Positions 12,601 to 23,584 of a DNA stretch of 64,000 bases are shown piece by piece; position 1 is the first letter of the stretch, and each line of letters begins with the position of its first letter. Under the pieces are notes generated by a model that made no database searches, was not told the origin of the DNA, and saw only the letters and a program-made list of their open reading frames with translations. Source of the stretch: Lagopus muta (lineage: Eukaryota > Chordata > Aves > Galliformes > Phasianidae); the NCBI RefSeq assembly GCF_023343835.1, contig NC_064434.1:5871505-5935504 (forward strand), read 5' to 3'. The position numbers and the translations under genes were made by a program.

Positions 12601-13195
12601 CTGGACTTGATTACCACTAGCTGTGAGTAGCTCCAATCATTTACCACGACTGTGTTGCTTTTAAAGTAACGCTTCAATGTTAGGGCCTGGTGAACTCTGG
12701 CTTCCTGCTGAGCACTCGTTTTTCCTGCACTTGTGGGAAGCCAACACCTTCTGTACACTGGTGGCGGATGCTGTGAACGCAAGGAAGCTTGCTTGGATTG
12801 CAGATAATTTTCTTTCTAAATCGAAGTTTTATTACAAATAACTTTATTTCTTTAAGAGTTTGAATTAATATAAAGCTGATCGTTTCTCCCCCTGGATGTG
12901 TGGGTGTTTGAACTCTCCATGCATGTGCTGGGGAACATCCTGGGGGTTGTGAGGGTTTGATGTGCACTGTTGTGAGAAAGCTGCTTGAAACTATCTGCTG
13001 AACGTGCAGGAGCTGAATGTAAAGGGCTGGGGCAGAGGCAGTGGTGGGAAAGCTGTCCCTAAATTTGTGCATACAGAAGCGTGATGAGAACACAGGGCAG
13101 GGTTTCCCTCAGCCTCCAGTGCACAAAGTCTGGGAACCTTTGAAGTGTTGTGCTGCAGAGATTGCTTGTTCAATAAACTGTTCAAAATGCTGCTG
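12601..13195 (+). other. ESCO2: ESCO2 3' untranslated region (inferred)
   Basis: The stretch runs from the stop codon to about 18 bases past a canonical AATAAA at 13172-13177. An AT-rich patch near 12830-12880 could supply an earlier weak site. No ORF in it looks real. Confidence 0.6.
13172..13177 (+). other. ESCO2 polyadenylation signal
   Basis: AATAAA hexamer about 570 bases after the ESCO2 stop; the only canonical one in the interval. Confidence 0.65.
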
Positions 13196-13593
13196 CTTGA
13201 GCTCATTTCAGTGCACAGAGGGGTATGGAAACAAAACTCTCCTAGTTTACAGTTTGGAGGAGGAGGAAGCAGTAGCTTCCAACTGCCAAGAGCTGCACAT
13301 GGGAGCAGGACCAGCTGTGGTACAGCTGCCACCTCCAGCTAGGTGCAGGTATTTCCTAAACATGTCATGTTTTGGGTTTTTTTTTTCCTTTACCTCTCCC
13401 AACATTCTTTTACCCAGAGAGGATTCTGTGCAGCAACTTCTCATATCAGGAAACCTTTTCATCAGGCTGCAGCTTGTTTGTAGCCCCACTGTTAGCTGGG
13501 AGTGCTGACCACCACCACCCTGCAGCACCTGGCATGGACACCCACACCCTCTGCAGAAAGAATATCACTTCCACACCAAGGTAAAGAAGAAAG

Positions 13594-13599
13594 TATATT
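13594..13599 (-). other. candidate PBK polyadenylation signal (AATAAA variant)
   Basis: AATATA on the minus strand, about 255 bases after the PBK stop. No canonical AATAAA or ATTAAA was seen between 13200 and 13855, so this known variant is the best candidate. It would leave about 380 bases between the ESCO2 and PBK transcript ends. Confidence 0.4.
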
Positions 13600-13854
13600 T
13601 GATACCTGTTACAAAAACACCAACTGAAGAGGATTGAATCAACACAAACATAGAAAAGATTTTTAAACTGCTAACAGCAATTAAGAACACGGAGCTTATC
13701 GTAAACTAAAGTGCAGGCTGGAGAGGATTGCTCTAGAACTAGCAATCCCTGCTCTCCAGTGCTAAGATGGGTCATCATTTAACACGTTTAGGCTCTGTTT
13801 TTAAGTACAGAGCATAGAAGGATACAAACTACAGGAATAGCCTCACCCTCAAGT

Positions 13855-14069
13855 TCAGGCCCTGAGCTCTGGGGGCAGGCTTGCCTCCAGGACTGCCACA
13901 ACATGAGCAGCTGAGGGACGCTTCTTTGGGTCCTCACTGGTGCAGATAGAGAAGAGCTCAATCACCTGCTGGTAGGATGAGTCCAGCTCATCCATGTTCA
14001 GGGCTGGACGGGTTCCCAAAGCTGCATAATATGCTTCCTCATCGAAGTCATCCTCATCAAAAGACTCAT
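13855..14069 (-). CDS. PBK: PBK terminal coding exon
   Basis: It starts in the acidic [19 protein letters not shown] block and ends [18 protein letters not shown]. The alpha-I region RPSAAHVV matches mammalian PBK; the last residues do not. Confidence 0.95.
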
Positions 14070-17000
14070 CTGGCAAAAAAAAAACCCAAAAAACCCATAA
14101 AACAAAAACCATCAACCCCATCAGAAAGGGTGCAGTGCTGTGAGCTGCACACATTTGAGGGCTCTGGACCAGTTGGAGCCCAGCTTTCACCCTTTCTTTA
14201 GGGATTAGGAAAGAAGATGCTGGACAATGGGGCTGGGAGGAAAGGCTGCAGCCAGGAGCCACTGGGCTCTGATACCAGGAATGTATATAATATATATAAT
14301 ACCTGGCAATTGAGTGTGTTGGTTTGTACCAGCACTCCTGGAGCAAGCAGGAGCCCAACCCACATGGTTTTAGCTTTGGGGCACACTCCCCCCAGGCTTC
14401 TATCTCAGGTCTGTCCCTGACATCCCACCCATTCCTCCCACACTCTGCCTCGTGTGCTTGTTGTAACTGAATAAGGGCACAGACCTCACTGGGGCAGGCC
14501 GGAAGAGCCCACATCAACACCAACTGCTTCACCCATTGCCTTGTCAGAAGAGAAACAACTCCCATGTGCCCTCAGCACAGCAAACTTGCTCTAGTGTGTC
14601 TTTTCCAGCCACTTCAAATGCACCCATCGTAAGAAATATAGAAACAAACCTTCATCATCAGTGCTGCTGCCCAGGTTGAGGTGGGGCACAGACAGGGTCA
14701 TCATTTCCCAGAGAGTCAGCCCAAAAGAGAAGATGTCAGCCTTGTCAGTGATCACACCATCATCACTCAGAGCTTCCTTGGGCTTCCAGGGCTCGGTGCC
14801 AATGTAGTGCACTGTAGGGTCACTCACTGCAAGGAATCAATGCAGTTTGGGGTGCTGCTAGGACCGACACAGCAAGATGTGGCTGCAGCTCACTACACCC
14901 CAGGATTCAGCCTGTTTGTAGCATGCAGACCCCACAGAAGTGTGGGATCACAGGGTGGGGTTTTGCAGAGGACCGAAGCCATTTTTCTTTCCCATCTGTG
15001 TGGCCTCAAACTTTGTGACCCATGGCTTGCTCTGTTCGTTGCCTGACACTGCAGAGGGACTGCAGAGACCTCGCCAAGGGAGGAGATGTCACAGAGGAGC
15101 ATGTGACAGCATGCAGGGGGAGAAGCACTGAGGGTCAGGGCTGTGCTCTGCAGCTTAGCCCTCCCATAAGATGCCCTGCAAAGAAAGAGCCTTTACATCA
15201 TTTATACCTGGTTGTTTCCCTTCCTCAGCCTAGCGCCCCTGGGGAAGGAGCACAGAGGAGACAATACTGCCCAGGTCAGCTTTCCCCTTTGCCTTTGGCC
15301 ACACTGACCTTGCCAGGGGACAAAGTAAACCCCTGGAGTTCACCAGGCTCCATCAGCCACCACCAGCCACGCAGTTGGGCTTGGTTTATTCAAACACAAA
15401 TCCAATTCTCACCACTTTGTTCAATTTAATGCCTCGGTGATCACAACTAGCCTCAGGAGAGCTGAAATGCTCGCTTCTCAGCTTCAACCTGAGAAGGAAG
15501 CACCAGGTCTGACTTGATCCCTCGCACCCCATTCGTGTTGGTCAAACCAGTAGTTACAAGCAGGACAGTGCCAAATTTCCCCCAGCTTTCTCTAGCAAAT
15601 TCCTGAGCTGCCAGCAATCTCAGCTACTCCAGAACCTTTATTTCAGTGCTCATCTTCCAAGGCCTGGCCTGTAACCAGAAGGGAATGCTGAAATCCCTCA
15701 GCACTTTGCAGCCCGATGCGTGCTGGTCCCTGGCAGCCACACAGATCTCAGGACCAGCATCCTCTTGCTGGCAGTGTATGCTGTCTCCTCGAGACCAGGA
15801 GGAGGCAAAGCCAAGATGAGGGCTGAACAAGAGGATGGTTCAATCGGCCCAGAAATTGATACTTTAACCACACTCCTGTCTGGAAGATTACACTGGGGCG
15901 CTGCCTCCAGCTCTCTTGCTCCTTATAAAAGGGAACAGCTACTAATAAAAACGTAATAGAGCAGCTTTGTAAGTTATGGGGCTGTTGCAGGCCCAAGCAC
16001 TGTGTAAAGCAGCATAGAAAAGCATTCTTGTAATTAACCCAAACACATTTCCTGCTGTTCACAGCCAAGCCACGACGCCATTAGACATCTGCTTCTCATT
16101 TACATGAAGTCTTTATAATGCTTGCATTTGGCTCGTGCTTCCTTCCAGCCCTACAAGAAACATTCATTTACTTTAAGCTCTGGCAACAGCATTGCCTCAG
16201 CAGAGTCCAGCAGGGCCTCATCCAGCATCCCCCAAACAACAGCACTGCTGCCCACAGGGTGAACATGGAAGGGTACAGGACAACAAGCTCTGAAGGATGA
16301 GATCTGGGCCTTGTGAGAGCCCCTTCACCCCCATAAAATGCACCCAACACCCCCCAAGGAACCACAAGGGTGTGTTGGTGCTGCTGCTGTGGCCAGGCTC
16401 TGGCAGCCACCCAGCTGCTCTTCCCTATGACCCAACCTACCAGTCAGGTTCTCATCCAGGGGCAGGGATACTCCCACGTCACAGATCTTGATGGCTTCAA
16501 AGTCACCCTTAACAACAACATTGGGAGACTTGATATCTCCGTGGAGCAGCTTCTTGTCATTGTGAAGGTACTAGGAGGCAGAGAGAAGCAATTAACACCT
16601 ACAAACATTCATAGATTCATTAAGGATTGAGAAGACCTCGAAGATCAAGTCCAACCATTGACCCAGCACTACCGTGCCCACTTGTAGAATCACAGAGCCA
16701 TCAAGGTTGGAAAAGACCTCCAACATCATCAAGTCCAAATGTTAATCCATCACCATCTTGCCTACTAAACCAATATGCCTATGGGGAGCCTGCTGGGCTG
16801 GGGCCACCCAATCCCTCTGCTTGCTTTGAAGGTTTCCCCAAAGCACCCCAGAGCCCTGTGGGAGCACTGCAGGTTGCAGGCAGAGCTGGGAGAGAATTTT
16901 TCATAGGCAGTCCCAAATCTCTGCTCCTCCTTGTGTCCAGGAAGACATAAAATACTGAATTCTACAGCGTCAGTCAGCTTAAAGGTATTGTCCAGCCTTG

Positions 17001-20000
17001 CAGCAGTTCCCAGCTATAGAGAGCTGCTGCTAGAGGATAACAAAAGGAAGTCAGTTGCTGAGCTTGTGAAGGGCAGGCACAATCCCTAGTTCTTCTGTTA
17101 CAAGGTAAATCATACTATGAAAAACATCTCCTACTGCTGCTCTTTCTGACACAGCCCTACCCAAATAGATAGTAGATACACGCAGGAGCAGCTCCAGTGC
17201 TGCAGTAGGAGGTGCACAAGTGGCACCAGCTGGCAGTCACTGCTAAGCAAGAGCAGCTTTCTGCAGGAGCCTGGCACAGCATGGAGCTGGCAGCGAGCAG
17301 ACAGGCAGGCAGCACAGAGCCAGCAGGACACGTGTGCCAACGACTGCTGCTTTACGTTCAATATCACTCTGATCACAAGCTTCTGGAGTGAGGGGGGCAC
17401 TTGAGTGTGCACAGCACCCAGGTTAGAAAAGCTCCAGTGCCTTCCACAAAGCGTTACAGCATCTGCTCTCCATCTGCTGGCACTCGGCCTTCTCGCACAT
17501 TGCATTCATTTATTTTTCTGGTAGATGCAACCCCACGTGGAACAGCTGTGGTTTACACTCAACGTACCTTCAGCCCCCTTGCCATGCTCAAGGCAACTTT
17601 GGAAATCGTTGCAGCAGGGAAAGGGCCCAAACGAGCTGCATTTCTTTCTTCAATCAAGTCATTGAGAGATTTTTCTCCTCCAAACTCCATGACAAGACAC
17701 ATGCTTCCATCGTTGGCCTCGGTGAATGCACGGTAACCTTTCGAAAGAGAACGTGTTGGTTGGAGAGCTGGGAAAGGCTTCGGGCACTATGGGAGGTGTC
17801 CCTGTGGCAGGGCTTGGGGCTGAGCAGGCTCTAAGGCCCCTTCTGACCCAAACCATGCTGTGATTCTATGAAATTCACACCCTGAAAAAAAAAAACCTCA
17901 TGGCACGTCTTTGTGTGGCAGCTTCTTGGAGTGAAGCCACAAGGAGCATCTGTGGAGAGCCAAGAGGCCCCAGGCCCAGGACAGGGGCCTCAGACTTCGT
18001 GTATAGAAGGAAGGAATCTCCCACAGACTTCCACTTCCCAGCTCAGCTTTGCACCCCTTGACAGGGCAAGGGATTTATCCTGATGTCCACAAGATAAAGA
18101 ACTGAGAGCAGGGAGGGAGGAGTGCAGCAGGTCCACAGGGCTGACACCTGCAGTTGGACAATGAGGAGCCAGAGAGCAAAACAAAGAGCAGGGGGAGGTG
18201 TGGGGAAGCAAAGCCTTCCTCTCACAGGGCCTATTTCACAAATTAAAGCTAACTATGGGTGTGTAACCCTTCTTCTTCCACTTCTCACAACCACCCGTAA
18301 ACAGGTGATGAAGAACAGTACAGAAGTCTCATCCTGTTAATGATTTACAGCCCTTCTTACAAGGGAAAAGAAAAAGCAGTGCACTGTTTGCAACATGAAA
18401 GGTCAAGAATACCTTTGCTTTTAAATTCCTGCCAGAATCAAGGCGCACAACTTTAGTGATACAAACAAAATTCCTGGTAGCTAACGGCATCTGTAATTCA
18501 AGTGGCCACAGTGAGGGGGTTCAAAGCACAAATAAAAGGAAAGTCAAACAAAGCTGCTGTCCTGACTGCCAGCAGAGATGTTACACGAGATAAGGGCAGA
18601 ATTTAAACACAGACCAAAGCAGTTTCTCAAAATATTCCTACCACTGACAGCCAAGATCTTGACAGAGCCTCGATTGTCACCCCCAGCCTGGAACAAAGGT
18701 GTGTCATAAGAGAGGAACCCAGAGCCCAATTCCACACATAGCACAGATCTCAAGATGCTGCTTGATTACACCATGCCCTCTCCATCCCCTGAGGTCATAA
18801 GTTAACACTTCAGTAAGCACAGCTCTGGTACAGGTGCTGTTTTTTCCTCTGGTTCTCCCCCCACAGATAGGGAGCCTACAGCTCTCCTGTGGGGTAGCTC
18901 ACCCCAGAGCTGTGCCAGCAGCTGACACTGATCTCAACAGCCAAAGAAACACCAAAGGGTATTTCCTGCTCCAAAACTGATGCCCAGGAGCACTCCCTAG
19001 TCCCTGCCATGTAGGTGAGACAAAGCTGTGGTGCTCCATCCCTGCAGGTGCCCAAGGCCAGGCTGGATGGGGCCCTGGGCACCTGGTGGGGTACACCCAG
19101 CCCATGGCAGGGAGTGGAGCTGGAGGAGACTCAAAGGTCCCTTTCAACCCAAACCATTCTGAGATTCTCTGATCCACCAGCCCCAACAGCCTGATTTGCA
19201 ATAAGAGCAACACAGGCTGTGATGGAAACTTACCCACAATGTTGGGGTGCTTGAGGCTTTTCAAGATCTTGGCTTCTTCGTTCAGTCTGGACTGATAGAT
19301 GTTTTGCTGATTCTTATTGCATTTGGAATTAATTTTCTTCACAGCCCATGGGGATCGAGATAAACCTCTGGGAGATCTGTATGGGGAAACCCACATGTTT
19401 CAGTCAGAATCACTGCAAGCAGCACAGTGAATGCTGCCCAAGTCACTGAGGACCTACTCCAGAGAGCATCTGTCTTTAGTTTATGGAAGGGAAAAAAAAG
19501 GGAAAGAAAAAAACAAAAAGAACACTAAAATAAACTATAGCTTGCCAACCCAGCCAGTAGTGACAGGACAAGGGGGAATGGCTTTAAACGAAAGCTTTAA
19601 TGGCTTTAAAAGAGAGATTTAAGGTTAGATGTTGGGGGGAGTTCTGTACTCAGAGAGCAATGAGACATTGGCACTGCTGCCCAGAGCTGTGGGCAGTGCC
19701 CAAGGCTACAGGTGGGCCCTGGACAGCCCCAAAAAGGTCCCCATGGCAGGGGTTGAGTCTGAGTGTGCTAGAAGGTCCCTTCCAGCCCAAACTGCTCTCA
19801 TATTCCTTAAACACGCACACACTGGAGGTGTAGAGCAATGTTTTGCCCATATATGTATCACTCTCACACTGAATTTTTAAGTGCTGCAGGAAAGGAGATG
19901 TGGACCAGCACTTCTTCCAGGTAGAGGAGCTGAGGCCTGAGGAGGGAAGCAGTTTGCTCCACAGGCCAGAGCAGAGCCAGGGAGAGTCCCCACATACCTG

Positions 20001-21505
20001 AATTCCAGGCCAGTTTGGGTTACTCCAAACTGACAGGTTCCTTTACAGCTCTGAGCCCTGCAGTGCTGTGCTGGCACACACAGGACAGCTGGGAATGCCA
20101 CAACCCTTCCCTAATTCTGCCCATTCCAGTCTGTATTTTCTTACACAGAACCCAATTGCTTCCTAACACCTGACTTATAGAGCAGGAAGATGCCAGGCCC
20201 ACTCTGAACACCGTGTCCCTCTCACCTTTTCATCAAGTAGACGTTCACCCCAGTGCCGTATCCAAGCTTCTGCATGGAGGGGGAGGCAGGAATAGTGATA
20301 GAAGCTGGCCCTGTGTTTGAGCAGAACAGAAAAATGCTGATGAATGCCCACCTAGGGACGGCAGGCAGCAGCAGCCTCACACTGCTAGGAGCTGTGATCC
20401 ACTTGTGACTCCACATATGTGCTGCTGCAAACTCAGATTGAAGAAAAGCTCCTTTCCAACCCCTCTTTTTCCCCCAATATTTCAATGCATCCAACACAGG
20501 TCTCACTGAGAAGCCCCTTCACCGCTCCTGTTAGGTGTCTCATGCAGGACAGATCCTGGTGAATTTTGTTTCATGTTCTATGTTCGAGCTGATGTTAGAT
20601 TACAAAATAATAGAATGGCTTAGGTTGGAATGGACCTTAAAGCCCATCCAGTCCCAACCCGTGCCACAGGCTGCCTGGTTGCTGCCCACAGCCCCATCCA
20701 TGGCCTTGGGCACCTCTTGCTGTGAGTCAACCACAACAAGGCACAGCTTTTTGGTTCCTATTCTCTGGACTAACCCACCTTGATGGAATTGGCTCACTAC
20801 TGGTTGGATGAACATACATCAATCCAAGGCACTGAAGTCTAGGGCCTGAAGCCAAGCATGGAAACCCATTTTGGGGTTAGAATAGATCCCTTTCTACTCT
20901 GCCCTTATGAGGCCTCATCTGGAGTATATCCAAGTACTCCAGTGTAGATCCAAGTCTGAGCACCCAGCACAGGAAAGATGTGGGAGTCCAAAAGAGAGCC
21001 ACAAAGGTGTCCAGAGAGCTGGAGCATCAATCCTATGCAACAGGCTGAGGGAGCTGGGGATGTTCAGTGCGGAGAGGAGGAGCTCCAAGGAGATCTCCGT
21101 GGCCTTCCAGTACTTAAAGGGAGCTTATAAGCAGGAAGAAAAATCAACCTTTTACACGGGTAGATTGTGACAGGACAAGGGAGACAGGTTTTAAACTAAA
21201 AGGGAAGAGATTTAGGGGGAAATTTTTCACTCAGAGGGCAGCGAGATGCTGGCACAGGCAGCCCAAAGAGGCTGGGGATGCCCCATCCAGGGAAGGCTAG
21301 GTTGGATGGGGCCCTGGGCAGCCTGATAAAATGGTCTGCATTCTACCTGCATGGTCAGCAGCAGGGGGGGTTGGAACTACACGATCTTTAAGGCTCCCTC
21401 CAACCCCAAAACCTTCTGTGATCTCTGGAGGTCTGTGCCAACGCCATCCCACAACTCACCGGCTTTCTCCTGCTCCAGGCTGCTCAGACACTTCTTGGCT
21501 TCCAT
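13855..21505 (-). CDS. PBK: PBK/TOPK, mitotic serine/threonine kinase, complete
   Basis: Seven coding exons (transcript order): 21460-21505, 20226-20310, 19234-19376, 17568-17737, 16441-16570, 14650-14826, 13855-14069. They sum to 966 nt, or 321 residues; the human protein is about 322 as recalled. PBK is a MAPKK-like kinase active in mitosis. Seen are the glycine loop GYGTGV (residues 32-37), the ATP lysine in WAVKKI (57), HGDIKSPN with catalytic Asp160, CDVG in place of DFG (Asp179), and [10 protein letters not shown] in the activation/APE region. HGD and DVG replace the usual HRD and DFG, as in other PBKs. The start is a strong GCCATGG with an in-frame TAG 24 bases upstream. The C-terminus reads LPPELRA instead of the ETDV tail recalled for mammals. 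All introns are GT-AG with matching phases. Confidence 0.96.
14070..14649 (-). other. PBK last intron, no feature
   Basis: Intronic; an A-rich run near 14075-14100 precedes the acceptor on the coding strand as its polypyrimidine tract. No repeat or other exon recognised. Confidence 0.6.
14827..16440 (-). other. PBK intron of 1.6 kb, no feature
   Basis: Unique-looking sequence between the APE-region exon and the catalytic-loop exon; no CR1 terminus or exon recognised. Confidence 0.6.
16441..16570 (-). CDS. PBK: PBK catalytic-loop exon
   Basis: It encodes [20 protein letters not shown] and then [16 protein letters not shown], holding both the catalytic aspartate and the metal-binding aspartate. 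Phase is 0 at the 5' end and 1 at the 3' end. Confidence 0.96.
16609..16772 (-). mobile_element. two adjacent CR1 LINE 3' ends
   Basis: Copies starting ATTCATAGATTCATTAAGG (16609-16682) and TAGAATCACAGAGCCATCAA (16684-16772), both minus strand, head to tail in a PBK intron. Confidence 0.8.
17757..17873 (+). mobile_element. CR1 LINE 3' fragment
   Basis: Ends CAAACCATGCTGTGATTCTA. It begins about 20 bases past the acceptor of the PBK exon at 17568-17737. Confidence 0.75.
17874..19014 (-). other. PBK intron, no feature
   Basis: Unique-looking intron sequence; no exon or repeat end recognised. Confidence 0.55.
19015..19172 (+). mobile_element. CR1 LINE 3' fragment
   Basis: Has CCATCCCTGCAGGTGCCCAAGG and GCCAGGCTGGATGGGG and the terminus CCATTCTGAGATTCTCTG; about 60 bases from the PBK ATP-lysine exon. 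Confidence 0.8.
19560..19803 (+). mobile_element. CR1 LINE 3' region
   Basis: GTGACAGGACAAGGGGGAAT, then GGTTAGATGTTGGGGG, GCCCAGAGCTGTGGGCAGTG and CCCTTCCAGCCCAAACTG. Confidence 0.8.
20603..20790 (-). mobile_element. CR1 LINE 3' fragment
   Basis: Starts AATAATAGAATGGCTTAGG, continues TTGGAATGGACCTTAAAGCC and GGCCTTGGGCACCTCTTGC. Upstream PBK intron. Confidence 0.8.
20880..21423 (+). mobile_element. CR1 LINE, reverse-transcriptase end plus 3' region
   Basis: The translated 5' part reads [14 protein letters not shown], the CR1 C-terminal RT region (RPHLEY motif). The 3' region follows (GTGACAGGACAAGGGAGACAG) to TTCTGTGATC. It ends about 35 bases before the first PBK exon. Confidence 0.85.
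21460..21505 (-). CDS. PBK: PBK first coding exon
   Basis: It encodes [15 protein letters not shown] plus one base and ends at GTGAGT. The preceding CpG-rich leader appears contiguous with it. The N-terminus is about seven residues shorter than mammalian PBK as recalled and has no Thr-Pro site. Confidence 0.88.
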
Positions 21506-21990
21506 GGCTACAAACCGTGCCGATCGCTACAGCAGAGAGCAGAGATCTCATCACACCCCCAGCACAAAGAAGGGGGCACAGACAGCGCCGGGGGGCAGTG
21601 AGCCCAACGCTCGGCCCCGGGCCTCTGCCTGCAGCCCTCAGGCGCCTTCCCCGCCCGAGGCAACGAGATCCAACCCCCCCGCCCACCCCCCTCACCCAAG
21701 GCCTCTCCCAGCCCCCAAGGCCCCAGCAGCTGCGGATCCCACAGAGCAGAGGGAAGCGGTCCCTGTAGGCTACGAGAGGCCTGCGGGATCTGCCGCAGCG
21801 CGCCACCCGCTACCTTCCCCCTCCGCCGCCGCCGTTTGAATGCGGCGCGCGCGGGAGCTCCTCCTCCTTTCAACCCTCCGCAACGGCGGCCGCGAGGGCA
21901 CAAGATAAGACGGAATGCGGAAAGGGGCGTGGCTTCGTTGTGGGCGTGGCCTTTCTGGTGTGAAATGTAGTGGGGGGTCTAAAGGGGCGG
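21506..21990 (-). promoter_or_regulatory. PBK CpG-island promoter and 5' leader
   Basis: GC- and CpG-rich block spanning the PBK leader and upstream region. It has GC/KLF-type boxes at 21924-21933, 21942-21950 and 21984-21990 and no TATA box. The transcription start is probably near 21800-21850. Confidence 0.75.
21835..21840 (+). promoter_or_regulatory. candidate CHR cell-cycle element (TTTGAA)
   Basis: TTTGAA sits beside GC-rich CDE-like sequence in the PBK CpG island, near the inferred start site. CHR sites bind DREAM/B-MYB complexes and restrict genes such as PBK to G2/M (established for the family). Orientation is reversed relative to PBK transcription. Confidence 0.45.
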
Positions 21991-22009
21991 AGCCTGCAGG
22001 GCGCCCTCA

Positions 22010-22930
22010 AGGGGTGCTGAGGGGAAGAGGAGTTTTTGGGATCCCTATGACTTCTCCAGACCTTTTGGGGGGGTCAATGTGGGGTCTCCAAGGCCTTTCG
22101 GGGCATTTCTCACAGTCTCCATGAGGTTCCCAAGCCTGTGGAGGTTCCCGTGGCATCTCCAGACCCTTTGAGGAGTCAAAGGCCTTTGGGGTGGAGTTGT
22201 CTTCACAGGGTCCCCAAATCCTTTGGGTGATCAATGTGGGGTCCTTAAGTCCTTTGAGAGATTTCCATCAGGTCCTCAAGCCTCTGGGTGGGTCCCAAGT
22301 GAAGTCTCCAACAGCTAATGGGGATCCCCATGGGATCCCTAAGCCCTTTGAGAGGGATTTCCATGGAGTTCCAAGCCTCCAGTCCCTATTGGGTGTCCAT
22401 GTGCAATGCCTCAGCCTTTTGGGGGTTCTCCCCAAACCCCTAGGGGTTCCAAGCCCCTAAGGGGGGTTTCCATGGGGTCCCCTAGCCCTAGACCACCTAC
22501 ATTTGTGTCTCCAGCCATTTCAGTGGTCAGTGTAAGGTGCCTAAGCTCTCCATGGAGTTTCAAGCTCCTAAGGAGGGGGTCTCCATGGAGTCCCCAGGCC
22601 CTTCCGGAAGTCAATGTGGTGTCCTTAAAGTCTTTGGGGGATCTCTGGTGTCCCACAAACTCCTGGGGTATTCCCTGTAGTGTTTCCAGGCTCCTAAAGT
22701 GGGACCCTATGGACCTTGCCCTTTGAGAGATCTTCATGAGGTCCCCAAGCCTCTGGATGGGTCCCAAGTGGAGTCTCCAACATCTAAGGGGGATCCCCAC
22801 GAGGTTCCTAAACCCTTTGGGAAGGATTTCCATGGAGTTCCAAGCCCCTATGGAATTCTCCACGGGATTCCCAGCCCTTCAAGGAGTTGTGTTGCTACAA
22901 TATCCTCAAACCCTCGGGGCATCGTGTCCC
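22010..22930. repeat. degenerate minisatellite, roughly 30-bp units
   Basis: Repeats of a theme like CCCCAAGCCCTTTGGG plus TTTCCATGGGGT fill the space between the PBK promoter and the SCARA5 3' end. ORFs across it are repeat artefacts. Confidence 0.7.
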
Positions 22931-23290
22931 TATAAAGGTGCCACGTGGGGGCAGTAGCTCCACACACCCCTGGAAACGTCCTGCCTCTCTGCAACACCCC
23001 AAACCCTCCCCCTCTGACCTCCCTTCCTAATCACACGCCCACCAGGGCCGTTCCCACACCCAAAACATCCGAGATGTTTTTCCCTCATTTCCCACAAGCG
23101 TGGGTTGAGCTCCGATTTCAACATGCCAGGCTGACACCTCCCACCTCGCCTTGTGAGGCCCCCATCCAGCCACCACCTCTCTCTCTGTCTGTCCCTAAAT
23201 CCCATTTGGATCAGGACTGCACGGATCCCCCACAGACCCCTGATCCCACCTCAAACACCAGGAGCCATCGTCCTGAGCGCTGGGCTTGGA

Positions 23291-23376
23291 GAACCCTAAT
23301 AAGGAACTCCAATAGGGAATCCTAATAGGGAACCCTAATAGGAAGCCATAATAGAGAAGCGTAATAGAGAATAATA
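23291..23376. repeat. short tandem repeat, about 13-17 bp units
   Basis: Variants of GGGAACCCTAATAG repeated about six times, immediately past the SCARA5 polyadenylation signal. Confidence 0.7.
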
Positions 23377-23386
23377 AAAAAAAGCA

Positions 23387-23392
23387 TTTATT
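23387..23392 (-). other. SCARA5 polyadenylation signal
   Basis: AATAAA on the minus strand, only about 55 bases after the stop codon, which implies a very short 3' UTR for this site. Confidence 0.7.
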
Positions 23393-23447
23393 TCTCCAAT
23401 AAAACCTTTTGGGAAATGCAGGTGAGGAGCACTGGGTGTCCTCACTG

Positions 23448-23584
23448 TCACGGCGTCACACACTTGACGCCCGCATCCTCTGCGTGGCCGCAGTTGGTCT
23501 TGCCCCAGCTGGAGAAGCTGCAGAGCAGCAGGCTGTCCTCAGTCCCCTTGCAGGAGACGTCGTCCATCCAGATCCTGCCCGTGC
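23448..23584 (-). CDS. SCARA5: SCARA5 SRCR exon 2 and stop
   Basis: It encodes [32 protein letters not shown] and KCVTP, supplying the remaining four of six SRCR cysteines, then TGA. Confidence 0.96.
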
